Part shown: in pieces, positions 28,880 through 39,121 of the stretch
How the letters are laid out: each line of letters starts with the position of its first letter
How positions within the stretch are numbered: the first letter of the stretch is position 1
Assembly (NCBI RefSeq): GCF_000711895.1
Contig: NZ_JONO01000012.1
Coordinates: 44,242 to 108,241 of the forward strand
Source of the DNA: Photorhabdus australis DSM 17609
GTDB taxonomy: Bacteria; Pseudomonadota; Gammaproteobacteria; Enterobacterales; Enterobacteriaceae
Direction: 5' to 3'
DNA length: 64,000 nt
Notes under the pieces: generated by a model
What the model was told of the DNA's origin: nothing
What the model saw: the letters and a program-made list of their open reading frames with translations, nothing else
Database searches by the model: none
Position numbers and translations under genes: made by a program

Positions 28880-29647
28880 TTACCCTTGTTGCTGTCTCTT
28901 TTCCCACAACGCGACATACTTATTAAACGTATATTGAGCGTTAACGATAGCCAGTATTAGTCCCTGTTTACCATCAAGAAAGCCAGCCCGCAACAGCCAG
29001 GTTTTAACGAAAGCACCAAAGGTATGGCTGAAAATCGAAAAATAACTGCATTGTTTACCTTGTTCGTGGCGTTGTTTGGCCCATGCTTTAGCATAATTTA
29101 GCTGTTTTCTCTGAAATTCCATCAGATCACGACAAGTAAGATGAAGTAAATCCCCTTTCAAAATAACAACAGGAACTCCATGGGTTTCAAGCGATTCATG
29201 AACCTGATTATCATTGTATTGATAACGATCACGGGCATAAAGACGGAGGACTCTATCGGGATACCAGCCACTGTGTTTCATAAAGCGGCCAAGAAATAAA
29301 TTTCGGCGGGCGCAGCTGTAGACTTTATTGTTATCAGCGTGGTTCAGAACTTGCTTTATAGATGCTCTCAGTTCTGGCGTTACACGTTCGTCAGTATCGA
29401 TCATAAAAATATAATCACCAGAAGCATATTGCTGAGCTAGCTGGCGCTGGCGACCAAATCCCGGCCAGTTTGTATTAGAAAATATTTTTGCGCCCATCGC
29501 CTGTGCTATCTGGCAGGTGTCATCTGAACTGCCAGAATCAAGCACGATGATTTCATCAGCCCAACTGACTGAGTCCAGACAATCTCTAATCAGATCCGCT
29601 GAATTCTGGGTAATCATTACAACGGAAAGACGTTTTCTCTTACTCAT
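28880..29647 (-). CDS. waaE: WaaE, LPS core beta-1,4-glucosyltransferase (GT2)
   Basis: A 255-aa family 2 transferase (KdtX/WaaE). The N-terminal [20 protein letters not shown], then [13 protein letters not shown] and the DXD motif FMIDTDERV, are seen. In Serratia marcescens and Klebsiella pneumoniae WaaE adds glucose to O-4 of the first core heptose. Its presence between waaA and coaD indicates that type of core. The start codon directly follows the waaA stop (TGAATG, no gap), so translation is coupled. Confidence 0.94.
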   Translation of the reverse strand: MSKRKRLSVVMITQNSADLIRDCLDSVSWADEIIVLDSGSSDDTCQIAQAMGAKIFSNTNWPGFGRQRQLAQQYASGDYIFMIDTDERVTPELRASIKQVLNHADNNKVYSCARRNLFLGRFMKHSGWYPDRVLRLYARDRYQYNDNQVHESLETHGVPVVILKGDLLHLTCRDLMEFQRKQLNYAKAWAKQRHEQGKQCSYFSIFSHTFGAFVKTWLLRAGFLDGKQGLILAIVNAQYTFNKYVALWEKRQQQG

Positions 29648-30925
29648 TCAGTGGCTCCGTGGGGGGAGGTAGGGTTCCAGCAATTTAAGCAGACGCTGAA
29701 GAGTACCCTGATTCTCATGCAATACTTCTGCGGCGTGGCGGCCATAGTACAAGCGATAATCTTCATCAGTCAGTAAGCTGTTGATTTCGGTGAATAGAGA
29801 TTGGCTGTCAGTAACGGTAATCAGGCCATTAGCTTGATCCAATTTGGCGCAGATAGCTTTAAAGTTAAAAGTATGGGGACCCATTAACACTGGAATGGCA
29901 TGGGCTGCTGCTTCCAACGGGTTATGTCCACCACGCTCAACCAGGCTGCCACCAACAAAAGCCAGATCTGCAATACCATAGAGTAGCATCAGTTCACCCA
30001 TTGTATCGCCAATAACAACCTGGATATTGGCTTCGGGGATTTTTCCAGAACTGCGCAGAATATAACTTAACCCGACTTTCTTTGTTAGCTCTTCAGCTTT
30101 AGCAAAACGTTCAGGATGGCGTGGTACGAGAATCAGTAGCAAATTTGGGAATTGTTTCAATAAATTGCAATGAGCATCCAGTATATAGCTCTCTTCTCCA
30201 TCGTGGGTGCTCGTGGCTATCCAGACAGGACGACGAGCAGCCCACTGGCGCCGTAATGTCACCGCCTTAGCTGCCAATTCAGGTGTGACTGAAATATCAA
30301 ATTTCAAACTGCCGGTGATAGCCAATTGAGAGCGTCTCAAACCTAATTCAATGAAACGTTCACCATCTTCCTGATTCTGGGCTGCAATCAAGGTAATTTT
30401 GTGCAAAATTGTTTTTACGAAATGGCCTATTTTTTGGTATCCCGCAGCAGAACGAGCAGATAAACGGGCATTAGCAATCACCAGAGGAATATTACGTCGA
30501 TGAAGTTGGAAAATGAGGTTAGGCCAAAGCTCTGTTTCCATAATGATCACTAACTTTGGATTAACTTGATTGAGAAAACGCTCCATGGAGCCAGGAAGAT
30601 CGTAAGGTAAATAAACGTGATTAACATCATTTCCCAAAGCAGAAAGAACTCTCTCTGAGCCGGTAGGAGTCATCGTAGTCACTGTAATCGGTAAAAAAGG
30701 GTAGTGGTGACGCAACGCTCTAACCAAAGGGATTGCCGCTAACGTCTCACCGACGGAAACTGAATGAAGCAGGATGCCCCCAGCGGCAACTTTACCAGCA
30801 CAGAAACCGTAACGTTCACCCCAGCGTTTACGGTAAGCAGGGGCCTTGCGGCTGCGAAGTAATAAACGCAACCAAATCAGAGGTTGGATGAGGTAGAGAA
30901 GTACCTGATATAAACGCAATAACAT
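29648..30925 (-). CDS. waaA: Kdo transferase WaaA
   Basis: A 425-aa bifunctional 3-deoxy-D-manno-oct-2-ulosonate transferase that adds two Kdo residues to lipid IVA, exactly the E. coli length from the ATG at 30925. A longer open frame starts 14 codons upstream. The N-terminus is membrane-associated (VLLYLIQPLIWLRLLL). Diagnostic segments are RKRWGERYGF-like residues, HSVSVGETLAAIPLVRAL, TVTTMTPTGSERV, ETELWPNLI and FVGGSLVERGGHNPLEAAAH. It is essential in related bacteria and leads the waaA-waaE-coaD operon. Confidence 0.98.
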   Translation of the reverse strand: MLLRLYQVLLYLIQPLIWLRLLLRSRKAPAYRKRWGERYGFCAGKVAAGGILLHSVSVGETLAAIPLVRALRHHYPFLPITVTTMTPTGSERVLSALGNDVNHVYLPYDLPGSMERFLNQVNPKLVIIMETELWPNLIFQLHRRNIPLVIANARLSARSAAGYQKIGHFVKTILHKITLIAAQNQEDGERFIELGLRRSQLAITGSLKFDISVTPELAAKAVTLRRQWAARRPVWIATSTHDGEESYILDAHCNLLKQFPNLLLILVPRHPERFAKAEELTKKVGLSYILRSSGKIPEANIQVVIGDTMGELMLLYGIADLAFVGGSLVERGGHNPLEAAAHAIPVLMGPHTFNFKAICAKLDQANGLITVTDSQSLFTEINSLLTDEDYRLYYGRHAAEVLHENQGTLQRLLKLLEPYLPPRSH

Positions 30926-31034
30926 TCTATCAAATTCATTTATATAAATTAGCGCCAATAGTATCACACTGCTTCAAGGAAAGTGTGAAAATGCATATCT
31001 GTATAAGATAGAGACGGTTGATGTCTTAGATGTC

Positions 31035-32147
31035 TTAAAAGTTGCGTTTATCTATCAGTGACACATATTGTCGCAGTATATGGTCACTATCAAACTTCTT
31101 ATACATATCTTCAGTAATTACAGGGGGGTGATTATAGATCAATTGCATTTTTTCAGCTAACGAGTCAGACGTGAGCTGAGATAAATATTGTGTTAATTCA
31201 CCCGTCATAATTTCAATGGCACCACCGGGACATTTAGTGCTGACAATCGGTGTGTGACAGATTAATGCTTCAATCAGAACTGTTGGTAAACCTTCACTAT
31301 CTGAACTGATAACGACGGCTTTTGCTTCACGAATAATAGGCAGAGGATTAGCGTGAAAGCCAGCTAAGATAACTTTATTGGTAAGATTAAGTTCACTGAT
31401 TTTCTGTTTAATCTCTGATTCAGCTTGTTCTTCACCTTGGCCAACGATCAGTAACTTACAGGGAAGTTTTGCTTTAGCAAAAGCTTCCAGAAGGCGGTCA
31501 TGGCGTTTAACCACATGAAAACGACCAACGTGTAGCAAATACTCTATTCCGTGGTAAGGATTGTCTTGATTTGCTTTTTCTTTGATTTCTTTAAAATCAA
31601 ATGGATTGTAAATAGTCAGGACTTCTGCTGGTTGCAGAGAAATATTTGTTTTTAAATCATCACCTACTGCATCAGAGACACAAACAAGCTTCCTGTTTTT
31701 ATAGGTTTTTTTAATTTTTTCTTTTTTTATCCAGTAAGCAAGTCCGTTCTTATTACCAAGGTAAGATTGAGAAAAGATACCGTGGATACAATGCCAAACA
31801 TTACAATCAGCTAAAACTTTTGATTTAACGACGATTCTGTCAGTTTTGTGCAGATTAGAGATTACAAGGGCGGGTTTATTTTTTTCCTGGAAAAGTTTCT
31901 GTAAAACTTTATCCATAGATTTAGCTCTGCGATTAAGCTCATTGAGTCTTCTTAAGGGACCTTGATAATGATCCGCATCGAAAAGGTAGTTAATCCCGTC
32001 AGGGATGGTATAAGCCAGTCTGGTATCAAGTGAAAGGATGGAGATTTGATAACCAGATTGATGTAATCCATTGGCGAGCCTGAGTGTGACGTTTTCTGCG
32101 CCCCCACCCGGTAATCCATCGATAATAAAAAGGATATGTTCTGTCAC
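31035..32147 (-). CDS. Glycosyltransferase family 4, LPS core
   Basis: A 370-aa GT4 enzyme starting at GTG 32147. The wabG stop overlaps that codon by one base (TAGTG), so the pair is translationally coupled. It has IIDGLPGGGAENVTLRLA at the N-terminus, and HVGRFHVVKRHDRLLEAF, IVGQGEEQAE and SSDSEGLPTVLIEALICHTP in the C-terminal domain. By position it should act after WabG on the core; in Klebsiella that place is taken by WabH, which adds GlcNAc. Equivalence to WabH is a guess from order only. Confidence 0.85.
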   Translation of the reverse strand: MTEHILFIIDGLPGGGAENVTLRLANGLHQSGYQISILSLDTRLAYTIPDGINYLFDADHYQGPLRRLNELNRRAKSMDKVLQKLFQEKNKPALVISNLHKTDRIVVKSKVLADCNVWHCIHGIFSQSYLGNKNGLAYWIKKEKIKKTYKNRKLVCVSDAVGDDLKTNISLQPAEVLTIYNPFDFKEIKEKANQDNPYHGIEYLLHVGRFHVVKRHDRLLEAFAKAKLPCKLLIVGQGEEQAESEIKQKISELNLTNKVILAGFHANPLPIIREAKAVVISSDSEGLPTVLIEALICHTPIVSTKCPGGAIEIMTGELTQYLSQLTSDSLAEKMQLIYNHPPVITEDMYKKFDSDHILRQYVSLIDKRNF

Positions 32148-33274
32148 TATGTCAATACTCGTTGATAAAGATGAATAAGTTGCTGTGATAAATGTTCGGG
32201 TGTCGAATTTAGAATTCGGTTTCTTGCTTCGGATGCCATTTTTGTGCCTAAAATGTTATCAGGTATACATTGAATCGCTTCTGTTAGTTGACTAATGTCA
32301 AGGGCATCACAAACAAAACCATTTTTTTCTTGAATGACAAATTCGGAACCACCACACATCGTACTGGTAATAACCGGTAAACTGCATGCCATTGCTTCAA
32401 GGATGACATTTGGAAATGGATCGTACAATGTCGGCAGTAATAAAGCGTCTGCCATCTGGTAAAAAGGAAGAGTTTGTTTCTGTAATCCCATAAAGCGGAT
32501 ACGCTCGTTGCAACCTAAGGAATTTGCCAGAGTTAAATATTTTTTTTGCTCTTTATCTTTGCCGATAACTAACAAATAATCCCCCGTTCTTGCAATAGCT
32601 TTAATTGCGGCAGCTAATCCTTTCCGTTCGAACCCAGAACCAACATAAATTAAACACTTAGTATTTCGTGGAATGTGATACTTTTTCCGCAGTTGTAACC
32701 GAATTTGCTCGTTTGCGGGGTAAAATTTTTTGTGATCGATGGCGTTATAGATGACAGAAATCTTATCTTCGGTAAGGTTAAAATCCTCCATCAATTCTTT
32801 TTTGATCATTTCAGCATTACAAATGACTTTTTTGAGTTCAGGGGCTGAATACATCTCTTTTTCTGCATCCATAACATAACGATGATAGCGATCGTTCAGT
32901 AACCACTTTGCTCGCCATTTGGGTAAAATTTTTGCTCGTTGCAATAACCAGCGGCGATGAACCCCATCACCTGCGCGATAAATATCACAGCCGGCAATCC
33001 TTTCATGGCTTTGGACTAAATCAAATTTTTCTTGTTGCCAAATAGTACGAGCTGCCTTGGCAAAGCCTCTTTCTCGGCTAATGCGGCCTAATTTAATAGG
33101 ATTGCATAAGTGAAGATGCCAATTTGGGTTCGTTTCTCCTTGCCAGGATCGGGTTATAACATTCAGCTCTAATTGCTGATGACTTAAAGCTTCCAGCGCC
33201 CTTGAAACGAAACGTTCGGCTCCTCCATCGGGACGATATTTCTGACGAATGATAGCCAGGCGCAAATGTTTCAT
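32147..33274 (-). CDS. WabG-like core glycosyltransferase (GT4)
   Basis: A 375-aa transferase whose N-terminus RLAIIRQKYRPDGGAERFVS and segment SHERIAGCDIYRAGDGVHRR match the WabG/WaaG group. It has a GT4 C-terminus with YVGSGFERKGLAAAIKAI, PTLYDPFPNVILEAMACSLP and ITSTMCGGSEFV. In Klebsiella WabG adds galacturonic acid to the second core heptose; WaaG adds glucose in E. coli. The WaaE-containing context favours WabG, but sequence alone seen here cannot separate the donors. It overlaps waaQ by ATGA. Confidence 0.88.
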   Translation of the reverse strand: MKHLRLAIIRQKYRPDGGAERFVSRALEALSHQQLELNVITRSWQGETNPNWHLHLCNPIKLGRISRERGFAKAARTIWQQEKFDLVQSHERIAGCDIYRAGDGVHRRWLLQRAKILPKWRAKWLLNDRYHRYVMDAEKEMYSAPELKKVICNAEMIKKELMEDFNLTEDKISVIYNAIDHKKFYPANEQIRLQLRKKYHIPRNTKCLIYVGSGFERKGLAAAIKAIARTGDYLLVIGKDKEQKKYLTLANSLGCNERIRFMGLQKQTLPFYQMADALLLPTLYDPFPNVILEAMACSLPVITSTMCGGSEFVIQEKNGFVCDALDISQLTEAIQCIPDNILGTKMASEARNRILNSTPEHLSQQLIHLYQRVLT

Positions 33275-34335
33275 AAGAGGTGCCTCCTTGCCGAGGAAAT
33301 AACAGCTTCTGTTGGGATTAAGTCCAGGTACCGTTCGTTGGTATTGGTCTCAATATCATCTGGGTCGGGCAGTCTACCATAATTTCCAGCCCAAATAACC
33401 TCACCAATCGCTTGCCATGGCCGCCAAAGTGCTAGTTTGGATGGGCCGAAGAGAGCAATGCAGGGAGTGTTTAAAGCGGCAGCCATATGTATGGGAACAG
33501 AATCAACGCCGATCAGTAACTGGGCATGGTCAATGAGTGCTGCTAATTTTGGTAAAGTTAATTGTCCAGCTAGAGATATTATGTTTTTATCTGGGCAATA
33601 CGATAAGATGTTATTTATCATTGTTATCTCTTGTTCATCTGGGCCTGATGTTAAGATAACTTGTCTGCCGTCATTTTTTAACGATGTTATTAATTTTGCC
33701 ATTTTTTTTTCATCCCAGCATTTAAAAAACCAGCGGGATGTCGGTTGAATAACAATATATTTTTGCCCAATAGCATGTTGAGCCAAAATTTCTTTTACCC
33801 AGATTAAGTCTTTTTCACTGTAATTCATCTTCACATTAATCATAAATGAGGACAAATTCAAAGGATTCAGAATGGAAAGATTCTGTTCTACAGTATGCAT
33901 TGAATGGTGTTGATCTGTATTAATAACTTTAGTATAGCAGAGATACCATTTCCTGCTCTGCCGTTTGGGATAATCGAAACCTAAACGAATGGGGGCGCCG
34001 GTGAATAAAGTGATAAATGCACTTCGCCATTGGTCTGTCAGATTCAATACTAAATCATAGTGGCGTATTCGTAGTTTTTTAAGTAACTGCCATTCATAAG
34101 TGAGACGTGATTTTGTTCCCAAATTTCTCCATTTTCGGTCAATGGAAAAAATATGGGAAATGTCGGGAGAATTTACTAACATTGGTTTAGTTTCTTGATA
34201 AAGTAAAATATCAATTTCGGCTTCTGGATAATGATATTTTAATGTGCTAATTACTGGCGTGATTAATAGCATATCTCCATGATGTCGGAGTTTTATCACT
34301 AGAATTCGTTGAAAATTGCCAATTTTATTTGCCAT
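33271..34335 (-). CDS. waaQ: LPS core heptosyltransferase III WaaQ
   Basis: A GT9 enzyme of 354 aa from the ATG at 34335 (MANKIGNFQRILVIKLRHHG), the start expected from E. coli WaaQ. A TTG eight codons upstream also keeps the frame. It adds the side-chain heptose to HepII. Characteristic stretches are GDMLLITPVISTLKYHYPEA, DLVLNLTDQWRSAF, YIVIQPTSRWFFKCWDEKK, GVDSVPIHMAAALNTPCI and RPWQAIGEVIWAGNYGRLP. It leads the operon waaQ-wabG-GT4, with each junction overlapping by one to four bases. Confidence 0.94.
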   Translation of the reverse strand: MANKIGNFQRILVIKLRHHGDMLLITPVISTLKYHYPEAEIDILLYQETKPMLVNSPDISHIFSIDRKWRNLGTKSRLTYEWQLLKKLRIRHYDLVLNLTDQWRSAFITLFTGAPIRLGFDYPKRQSRKWYLCYTKVINTDQHHSMHTVEQNLSILNPLNLSSFMINVKMNYSEKDLIWVKEILAQHAIGQKYIVIQPTSRWFFKCWDEKKMAKLITSLKNDGRQVILTSGPDEQEITMINNILSYCPDKNIISLAGQLTLPKLAALIDHAQLLIGVDSVPIHMAAALNTPCIALFGPSKLALWRPWQAIGEVIWAGNYGRLPDPDDIETNTNERYLDLIPTEAVISSARRHLL

Positions 34336-34543
34336 TATATTTATTCTGCAAATTATCAATATAATGATTTTAATAGAGGGATATGGGGGGCGCTACTTTC
34401 TATTCCTGTTTAAGTAAAATAATGCGATCTAGTTCCAGAATTAAAATGAAGCATACATAAAAATTACCACTTAATGATAAGTTAATTGCTCTATGTCACT
34501 GACCTGCGTACTATAAAGCCACAAGTTTGGTTATGTTTTAGGC

Positions 34544-35521
34544 ATGTGTCTGATGATTTTACCAGCATTTATTATCACTATTGATACTGAAGGTGATGAC
34601 TTGTGGAGGAACCACAGTCAGATTTCGACAGAGAATACGCGTTATTTACCGAGATTTCAGGGCTTATGTGAACGTTTTGGTTTTAAACCGGTTTGGCTAA
34701 CGAATTATGAGATGGCAATGGATGATTTATACATCGACTTTGCTAAAGATGTAATTGCCAGGGGGCAGGGGGAAATTGGGATGCATTTACATGCCTGGAA
34801 TAGTCCACCGGTTGTCCCTCTCACAGACGATGATATGCGTTATAAACCTTATCTGATTGAGTTCCCGAAAGAGCAAATCAGGGCAAAGGTTGATCTGATG
34901 ACTAACCTATTGGAAGACAAACTACAAACTAAAATGTTAAGTCATCGAGCGGGACGTTGGGCATTCGATGAATATTATGCTGAATTGTTAGTGGAATATG
35001 GTTATCAAGTTGATTGTTCTGTAACACCCAAAGTTAATTGGAGCTTCACAAAAGGCAATCCTAATGGCAATGGGGGAACTGATTATCGTCACTTTCCGAC
35101 TCATGCCTATTTTATGGATTTACAGGATATTGCTAAGCAAGGAGATTCTTCTTTGCTAGAGGTACCAATGAGTATTCAATATAAGCATCCACCGTTGATG
35201 AATTTCCTTAAACAGAAATATGATAGTTTACGTGGGAAACAGCGTTCTCCATCTGTTAACTGGTTGAGACCAAAAGGTGGCAATTTAGATCAAATGAAAA
35301 AAGTTGTTCAGCAAACATTGGCAGAAGGTAGTGATTATATTGAGTTTATGTTGCATTCCTCTGAGTTTATGCCAGGTGGTAGCCCGATATTTAAAGATGA
35401 GGAACAAATTGAGCGTCTTTATCAGGACTTAGAAGATTTGTTTAACTATCTTAAACCCAAAGTTCAAGGTATGACATTGGCTGAATATTATCAGTCAAAG
35501 AGACAGGGAAGAAATAGGTGA
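34544..35521 (+). CDS. walW: WalW/WabN-type polysaccharide deacetylase-like protein
   Basis: A 325-aa protein related to NodB-type polysaccharide deacetylases. It has the metal-site-like FIITIDTEGDDLWR near the N-terminus, a GEIGMHLHAWNSPP segment and LSHRAGRWAFDEYY. Similar genes in enterobacterial LPS core clusters are called walW; in Klebsiella the deacetylase WabN converts core GlcNAc to GlcN. A comparable step here is plausible but inferred. The start at 34544 has TTTAGG close by; an in-frame ATG at 34553 is an alternative. It is divergent from waaQ. Confidence 0.75.
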   Translation: MCLMILPAFIITIDTEGDDLWRNHSQISTENTRYLPRFQGLCERFGFKPVWLTNYEMAMDDLYIDFAKDVIARGQGEIGMHLHAWNSPPVVPLTDDDMRYKPYLIEFPKEQIRAKVDLMTNLLEDKLQTKMLSHRAGRWAFDEYYAELLVEYGYQVDCSVTPKVNWSFTKGNPNGNGGTDYRHFPTHAYFMDLQDIAKQGDSSLLEVPMSIQYKHPPLMNFLKQKYDSLRGKQRSPSVNWLRPKGGNLDQMKKVVQQTLAEGSDYIEFMLHSSEFMPGGSPIFKDEEQIERLYQDLEDLFNYLKPKVQGMTLAEYYQSKRQGRNR

Positions 35522-35881
35522 AAATTCATTTACTATTTATTATGTTCTTATAATTTATGCTTTGGCATATTTAAACAAAGGTGTGCATTTTACCTGGGCT
35601 ATCCGTTTAAATGTGTTATTATTTTCACGGCTATAATATTAGAAAATTTTATGTTTAACGCTCCTGCAATCAGATGATTGTAGGAACATTATTACGATCT
35701 GATATTAAATTAATATCAAATGCCCAAAAACATCGGCAGCAGGTTATCCATCTGTTATTAAGATCTTTTGTTGGGAAATCTAAGATAAAAATATATTCCT
35801 TCTTTCCTGAAGTATTTTCAGTTTCTTATCTATTTTTACTCAGTGGATGGGTATTAGAGAAAACAGAATTGATGATGGTTA
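35522..35881. other. Intergenic region after walW, no supported gene
   Basis: An AT-rich stretch with a near-perfect hairpin at 35663-35684 (CCTGCAATC-AGAT-GATTGTAGG). A 90-codon frame at 35674-35946 runs into the ERIC element and has no family features, so it is not called. Confidence 0.5.
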
Positions 35882-36008
35882 TATACCCTATGGATTTCAA
35901 GATGCATCGCGACGGCAAGGGAGCGAATCCCCGGGAGCATAGATAACTATGTGACCGGGGTGAGTGAGCGCAGCCAACAAAGAGGCAACTTGAAAGATGA
36001 CGGGTATA
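35882..36008 (-). repeat. ERIC element, copy 3 (127 bp)
   Basis: Exactly 127 bp, in the opposite orientation to copies 1 and 2. It runs from TATACCCTATGG to GACGGGTATA with the core AGCGAATCCCCGGGAGCATAG and GACCGGGGTGAGTGAGCG (in two parts). It is nearly identical to copy 1 and lies between walW and the waaC stop codon. Confidence 0.93.
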
Positions 36009-36154
36009 ATTACATATTGTCGTTTATTAAAAGAGTTGCACTAATAGCCAGATGGATTATTAGTGCAATATAAAATTCTTAAATAATTCTAACCGTTTGC
36101 TGAACAAGCAATTATGCAAAATTGTTTACAAGGTTATATTTAGACCCGTAGTAA

Positions 36155-37120
36155 TTAGCCAATATTTTTCTGGAGATGAGTTAACACTGTCAATGGCGTA
36201 ATGCTTTTGATATCTCTATCCTCTGCTTTCAAAGACATCTGCTCCTTGCCATAGCCGCCAATTAGCCCCGGATCTGTTGGGCCAAACAGCGTAATATTGG
36301 GGCGATCTAGTGCAGCTGTGAGGTGGCTCAGACCGGTATCAACAGAGACAACGGCTTTCGCACCTGCCAGTTGTTGGGCTACCTGGGCTAAAGTCAGTTT
36401 TGGTAGTACCTCTACATGTGGGAAACCTTCTGCCAGCCTCAGTGCGCGTTGGTGTTCATGTTTAGCTCCCCAGGGGAGTTTAATTCGCATACCTGTTGGT
36501 TGAATTTCAGCAATAAGTTGACGCCAGTAGCTTTCCGGCCAGTGCTTTTCGTCGCGGGTAGTAGCATGGAGAAAAACCAGATAATCGTCTTGATTTTCTG
36601 GATTCTGCTTTAAAAAATGGCGGGAAATGCCATAATCACCTTGTTTTGTCGGTTTGCTATAACCAAGACTGACAGCAAACAATTCCCGAATACGCTCTAC
36701 AGCGTGTTGCTGCTTACTGACTGAATGACGGAAATCATAAAAGAAACTTGCCAACGGCTCTCGGATGCTTTTACGGTCGTAACCGTGTTTGGGGCCATGA
36801 GTTAAGCGAGTTACTAGAAATGCGCTTTTCAATAACCCTTGAGCATCAATAATGGCATCATATTGATTTAATTTTAGTGTTTCTTTGAATAAACGGTGTT
36901 CTGTGCGGGTCTCTTTACTAAACCAGCTTTTACGCCAGCGGCGAATAGCAACCGGAATAATGTTATCAACAGCACTGTGCCAATTTGGGATTTGTGCAAA
37001 GCCTTCTTCTACTACCCAATCAAAACGGATATCTGGCAGATTTTTTTCTGCATCAGTAAGTGCTGGGAGAGAGTGGAGTACGTCTCCCATGGAAGAAGTT
37101 TTAACCAGTAAAACCCGCAT
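36155..37120 (-). CDS. waaC: Heptosyltransferase I WaaC
   Basis: A 321-aa GT9 enzyme that adds the first L-glycero-D-manno-heptose to Kdo2-lipid A. It has the N-terminal VLLVKTSSMGDVLHSLPALT, then FDWVVEEGFAQIP and DAQGLLKSAF, with C-terminal HATTRDEKHWPESYW, SVDTGLSHLTAALDRPNIT and FGPTDPGLIGGYG. All are diagnostic of WaaC over WaaF. The start codon sits on the waaF stop (one-base overlap), and the order hldD-waaF-waaC is the standard enterobacterial operon. Confidence 0.97.
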   Translation of the reverse strand: MRVLLVKTSSMGDVLHSLPALTDAEKNLPDIRFDWVVEEGFAQIPNWHSAVDNIIPVAIRRWRKSWFSKETRTEHRLFKETLKLNQYDAIIDAQGLLKSAFLVTRLTHGPKHGYDRKSIREPLASFFYDFRHSVSKQQHAVERIRELFAVSLGYSKPTKQGDYGISRHFLKQNPENQDDYLVFLHATTRDEKHWPESYWRQLIAEIQPTGMRIKLPWGAKHEHQRALRLAEGFPHVEVLPKLTLAQVAQQLAGAKAVVSVDTGLSHLTAALDRPNITLFGPTDPGLIGGYGKEQMSLKAEDRDIKSITPLTVLTHLQKNIG

Positions 37121-38172
37121 TAATCCTGACTCTCCGCTTGTAATAATTTTTCCAGAGAAGCCATCACCTGTTCTGGCTGGATATCAATAAGACTCTGATG
37201 ATAGCCATGTGCACTGTCACCTTTTCTGATCTTGTGATAACCAGTAATAAGGCGGATAACTTCTGCTTTGTCAGATAATGGCGGAGTAAAATCTGGGCTG
37301 CTTGGCCCGTAGAGTGCAACGAGAGGGCGATTAAGTGCTGCGGCAACGTGCATCAAACCAGAATCGTTAGTCACAACCGCATCACAAGCAGCAATAATAT
37401 TGACTGCTTGTTCAAGAGATGTTTGTCCGGCAAGATTGATACAGTATTCACTCGCTTCTTCCGTCAGTGATTTGCAAATATCTTCTCCACCTTCGTGATC
37501 CTTAGTCGAGCCAAAAAGCAGAATTTGGTATCCCTTTTGCGTAATAAGCTGTTGAGCCAACGTAGCGTAATGATAGTGAGGCCAACGTTTCGCCGGGCCA
37601 AATTCTGCACCGGGGCAGAAACCGATAATCGGTCGGTGATCAGAAATGTTGAATGCTGCGGTAGATTCAGCAATATCTTCATCAGTGACATTCAACTGAG
37701 GGCGCAGTAATGGTTGCGTGAGATCTTTTGCGCTGCTTATCTGCTTTGCATCATAGGCTAATGCGACATAGCGATGAACCATCAACGGAAAAGCTTCTTT
37801 ATTGAGTATACGAATATCATTGAGCAAGCCATATCTCATTTCACCGCGCCAGCCGGTGCGCAGAGGAATATTGGCGAAGAAAGGAACTAACGCAGATTTA
37901 AAAGAGTTTGGTAGCACATAAGCGCGATCATATTTATGTTCACGTAGTGCGACACCAAGTCGACGACGTTCACCTAATGCCAGTGCACCATGGCCTAATG
38001 GCATCGCTAATGCCTGATCGACCTCCGGCATTTTTGCCAGCAGTGGGCGGCACCAGGCTGGAGCCATAACATCAATTTCTGCATTAGGGTACGAAGCCTT
38101 TAATGTTCGGTAAAGGCTTTGTGACATCATCATGTCCCCCACCCAAGAAGGGCCGATCACTAATATTTTCAT
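37120..38172 (-). CDS. waaF: Heptosyltransferase II WaaF
   Basis: A 350-aa GT9 enzyme that adds the second heptose. It has the N-terminal KILVIGPSWVGDMMMSQSLY, AYVLPNSFKSALVPFFANIP with GWRGEMRYGLLNDIR, and C-terminal IGFCPGAEFGPAKRWPHYHY, LAGQTSLEQAVNIIAACDA and TNDSGLMHVAAALNRPLVAL. These match E. coli WaaF closely. It lies 10 bp after hldD and overlaps the waaC start by one base. Confidence 0.97.
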   Translation of the reverse strand: MKILVIGPSWVGDMMMSQSLYRTLKASYPNAEIDVMAPAWCRPLLAKMPEVDQALAMPLGHGALALGERRRLGVALREHKYDRAYVLPNSFKSALVPFFANIPLRTGWRGEMRYGLLNDIRILNKEAFPLMVHRYVALAYDAKQISSAKDLTQPLLRPQLNVTDEDIAESTAAFNISDHRPIIGFCPGAEFGPAKRWPHYHYATLAQQLITQKGYQILLFGSTKDHEGGEDICKSLTEEASEYCINLAGQTSLEQAVNIIAACDAVVTNDSGLMHVAAALNRPLVALYGPSSPDFTPPLSDKAEVIRLITGYHKIRKGDSAHGYHQSLIDIQPEQVMASLEKLLQAESQD

Positions 38173-38182
38173 AGCGAATAGA

Positions 38183-39121
38183 TTATTTATCCGGATTGAG
38201 CCAATGCATATATTCCGTCACTCCTTCGGCGACTGTTTTGAATGGCTTATCATAACCAGCTGCACGGAATTTAGTGAGATCTGCTTGAGTGAAGCGTTGA
38301 TAACGACCTTTCAAATGTTCAGGGAAATCAATATGCTCAACAGTCAGTGATTTATCTTTATGGAATTCAACAACTGCGTCTGCAATTGCCTGGAAAGATT
38401 CAGCACGGCCTGTTCCACAGTTATAAATACCCGAAACGCCGTTTTTCCAGAACCAAAGATTAACCGCCGCGGCATCACCAACATAAATAAAATCACGCTG
38501 AAAGCCTTCACTGCCGGCGAATAATTTTGGGTTTTGTCCCTGATTGATTTGATTATTCAAATGAAAAGCGACACTTGCCATGCTACCTTTGTGCCCTTCA
38601 CGTGGTCCGTATACATTGAAATAACGGAAACCACAAATTTGTGAACCAGCTTGAGGCAGGATCTCCCGGACATATTGGTCGAATAGAAATTTAGAGTAAC
38701 CATAAACATTGAGTGGTTTCTCATATTGACGCTCTTCGATAAAATTATCAGTGCGGCCGCCATAGGTTGCTGCTGAGGAGGCGTACAGGAAAGGGGTGCC
38801 GCGTTCAAGGCAATAGTGCAGTAATTCTTTGGAATATTGATAGTTATTATCCATCATATATTTGCCGTCCCACTCGGTTGTGGATGAGCAAGCGCCTTCA
38901 TGGAAAATAGCGTCAATATCACCGAAATCATCACCGGCCAGAATACTGGCAATAAATTCTTCCTTGTCCATGTAATCAGCAATATCCAGGTCAGCCAAAT
39001 TAGCGAACTTAGTACCATCTTTTAGATTATCTACGACCAGAATATTTTTAAATCCTTCGTCATTCAGTGCCTTGACAATATTGCTGCCAATAAATCCAGC
39101 ACCGCCAGTAACAACTATCAT
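38183..39121 (-). CDS. hldD: ADP-L-glycero-D-manno-heptose 6-epimerase HldD
   Basis: A 312-aa short-chain dehydrogenase-type epimerase that makes the heptose donor for WaaC, WaaF and WaaQ. The start [19 protein letters not shown] at 39121 is chosen because the NADP-binding GxxGxxG lies at the N-terminus in HldD; the frame runs 12 codons further upstream. The catalytic [10 protein letters not shown] (YxxxK), SSAATYGGR and [20 protein letters not shown] are present. It leads hldD-waaF-waaC and is divergent from kbl. Confidence 0.97.
   Translation of the reverse strand: MIVVTGGAGFIGSNIVKALNDEGFKNILVVDNLKDGTKFANLADLDIADYMDKEEFIASILAGDDFGDIDAIFHEGACSSTTEWDGKYMMDNNYQYSKELLHYCLERGTPFLYASSAATYGGRTDNFIEERQYEKPLNVYGYSKFLFDQYVREILPQAGSQICGFRYFNVYGPREGHKGSMASVAFHLNNQINQGQNPKLFAGSEGFQRDFIYVGDAAAVNLWFWKNGVSGIYNCGTGRAESFQAIADAVVEFHKDKSLTVEHIDFPEHLKGRYQRFTQADLTKFRAAGYDKPFKTVAEGVTEYMHWLNPDK

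Noticed and set aside
35674..35946. 90-codon frame after walW
   Set aside because: The C-terminal part is translated ERIC sequence and the N-terminal part has no recognisable features.
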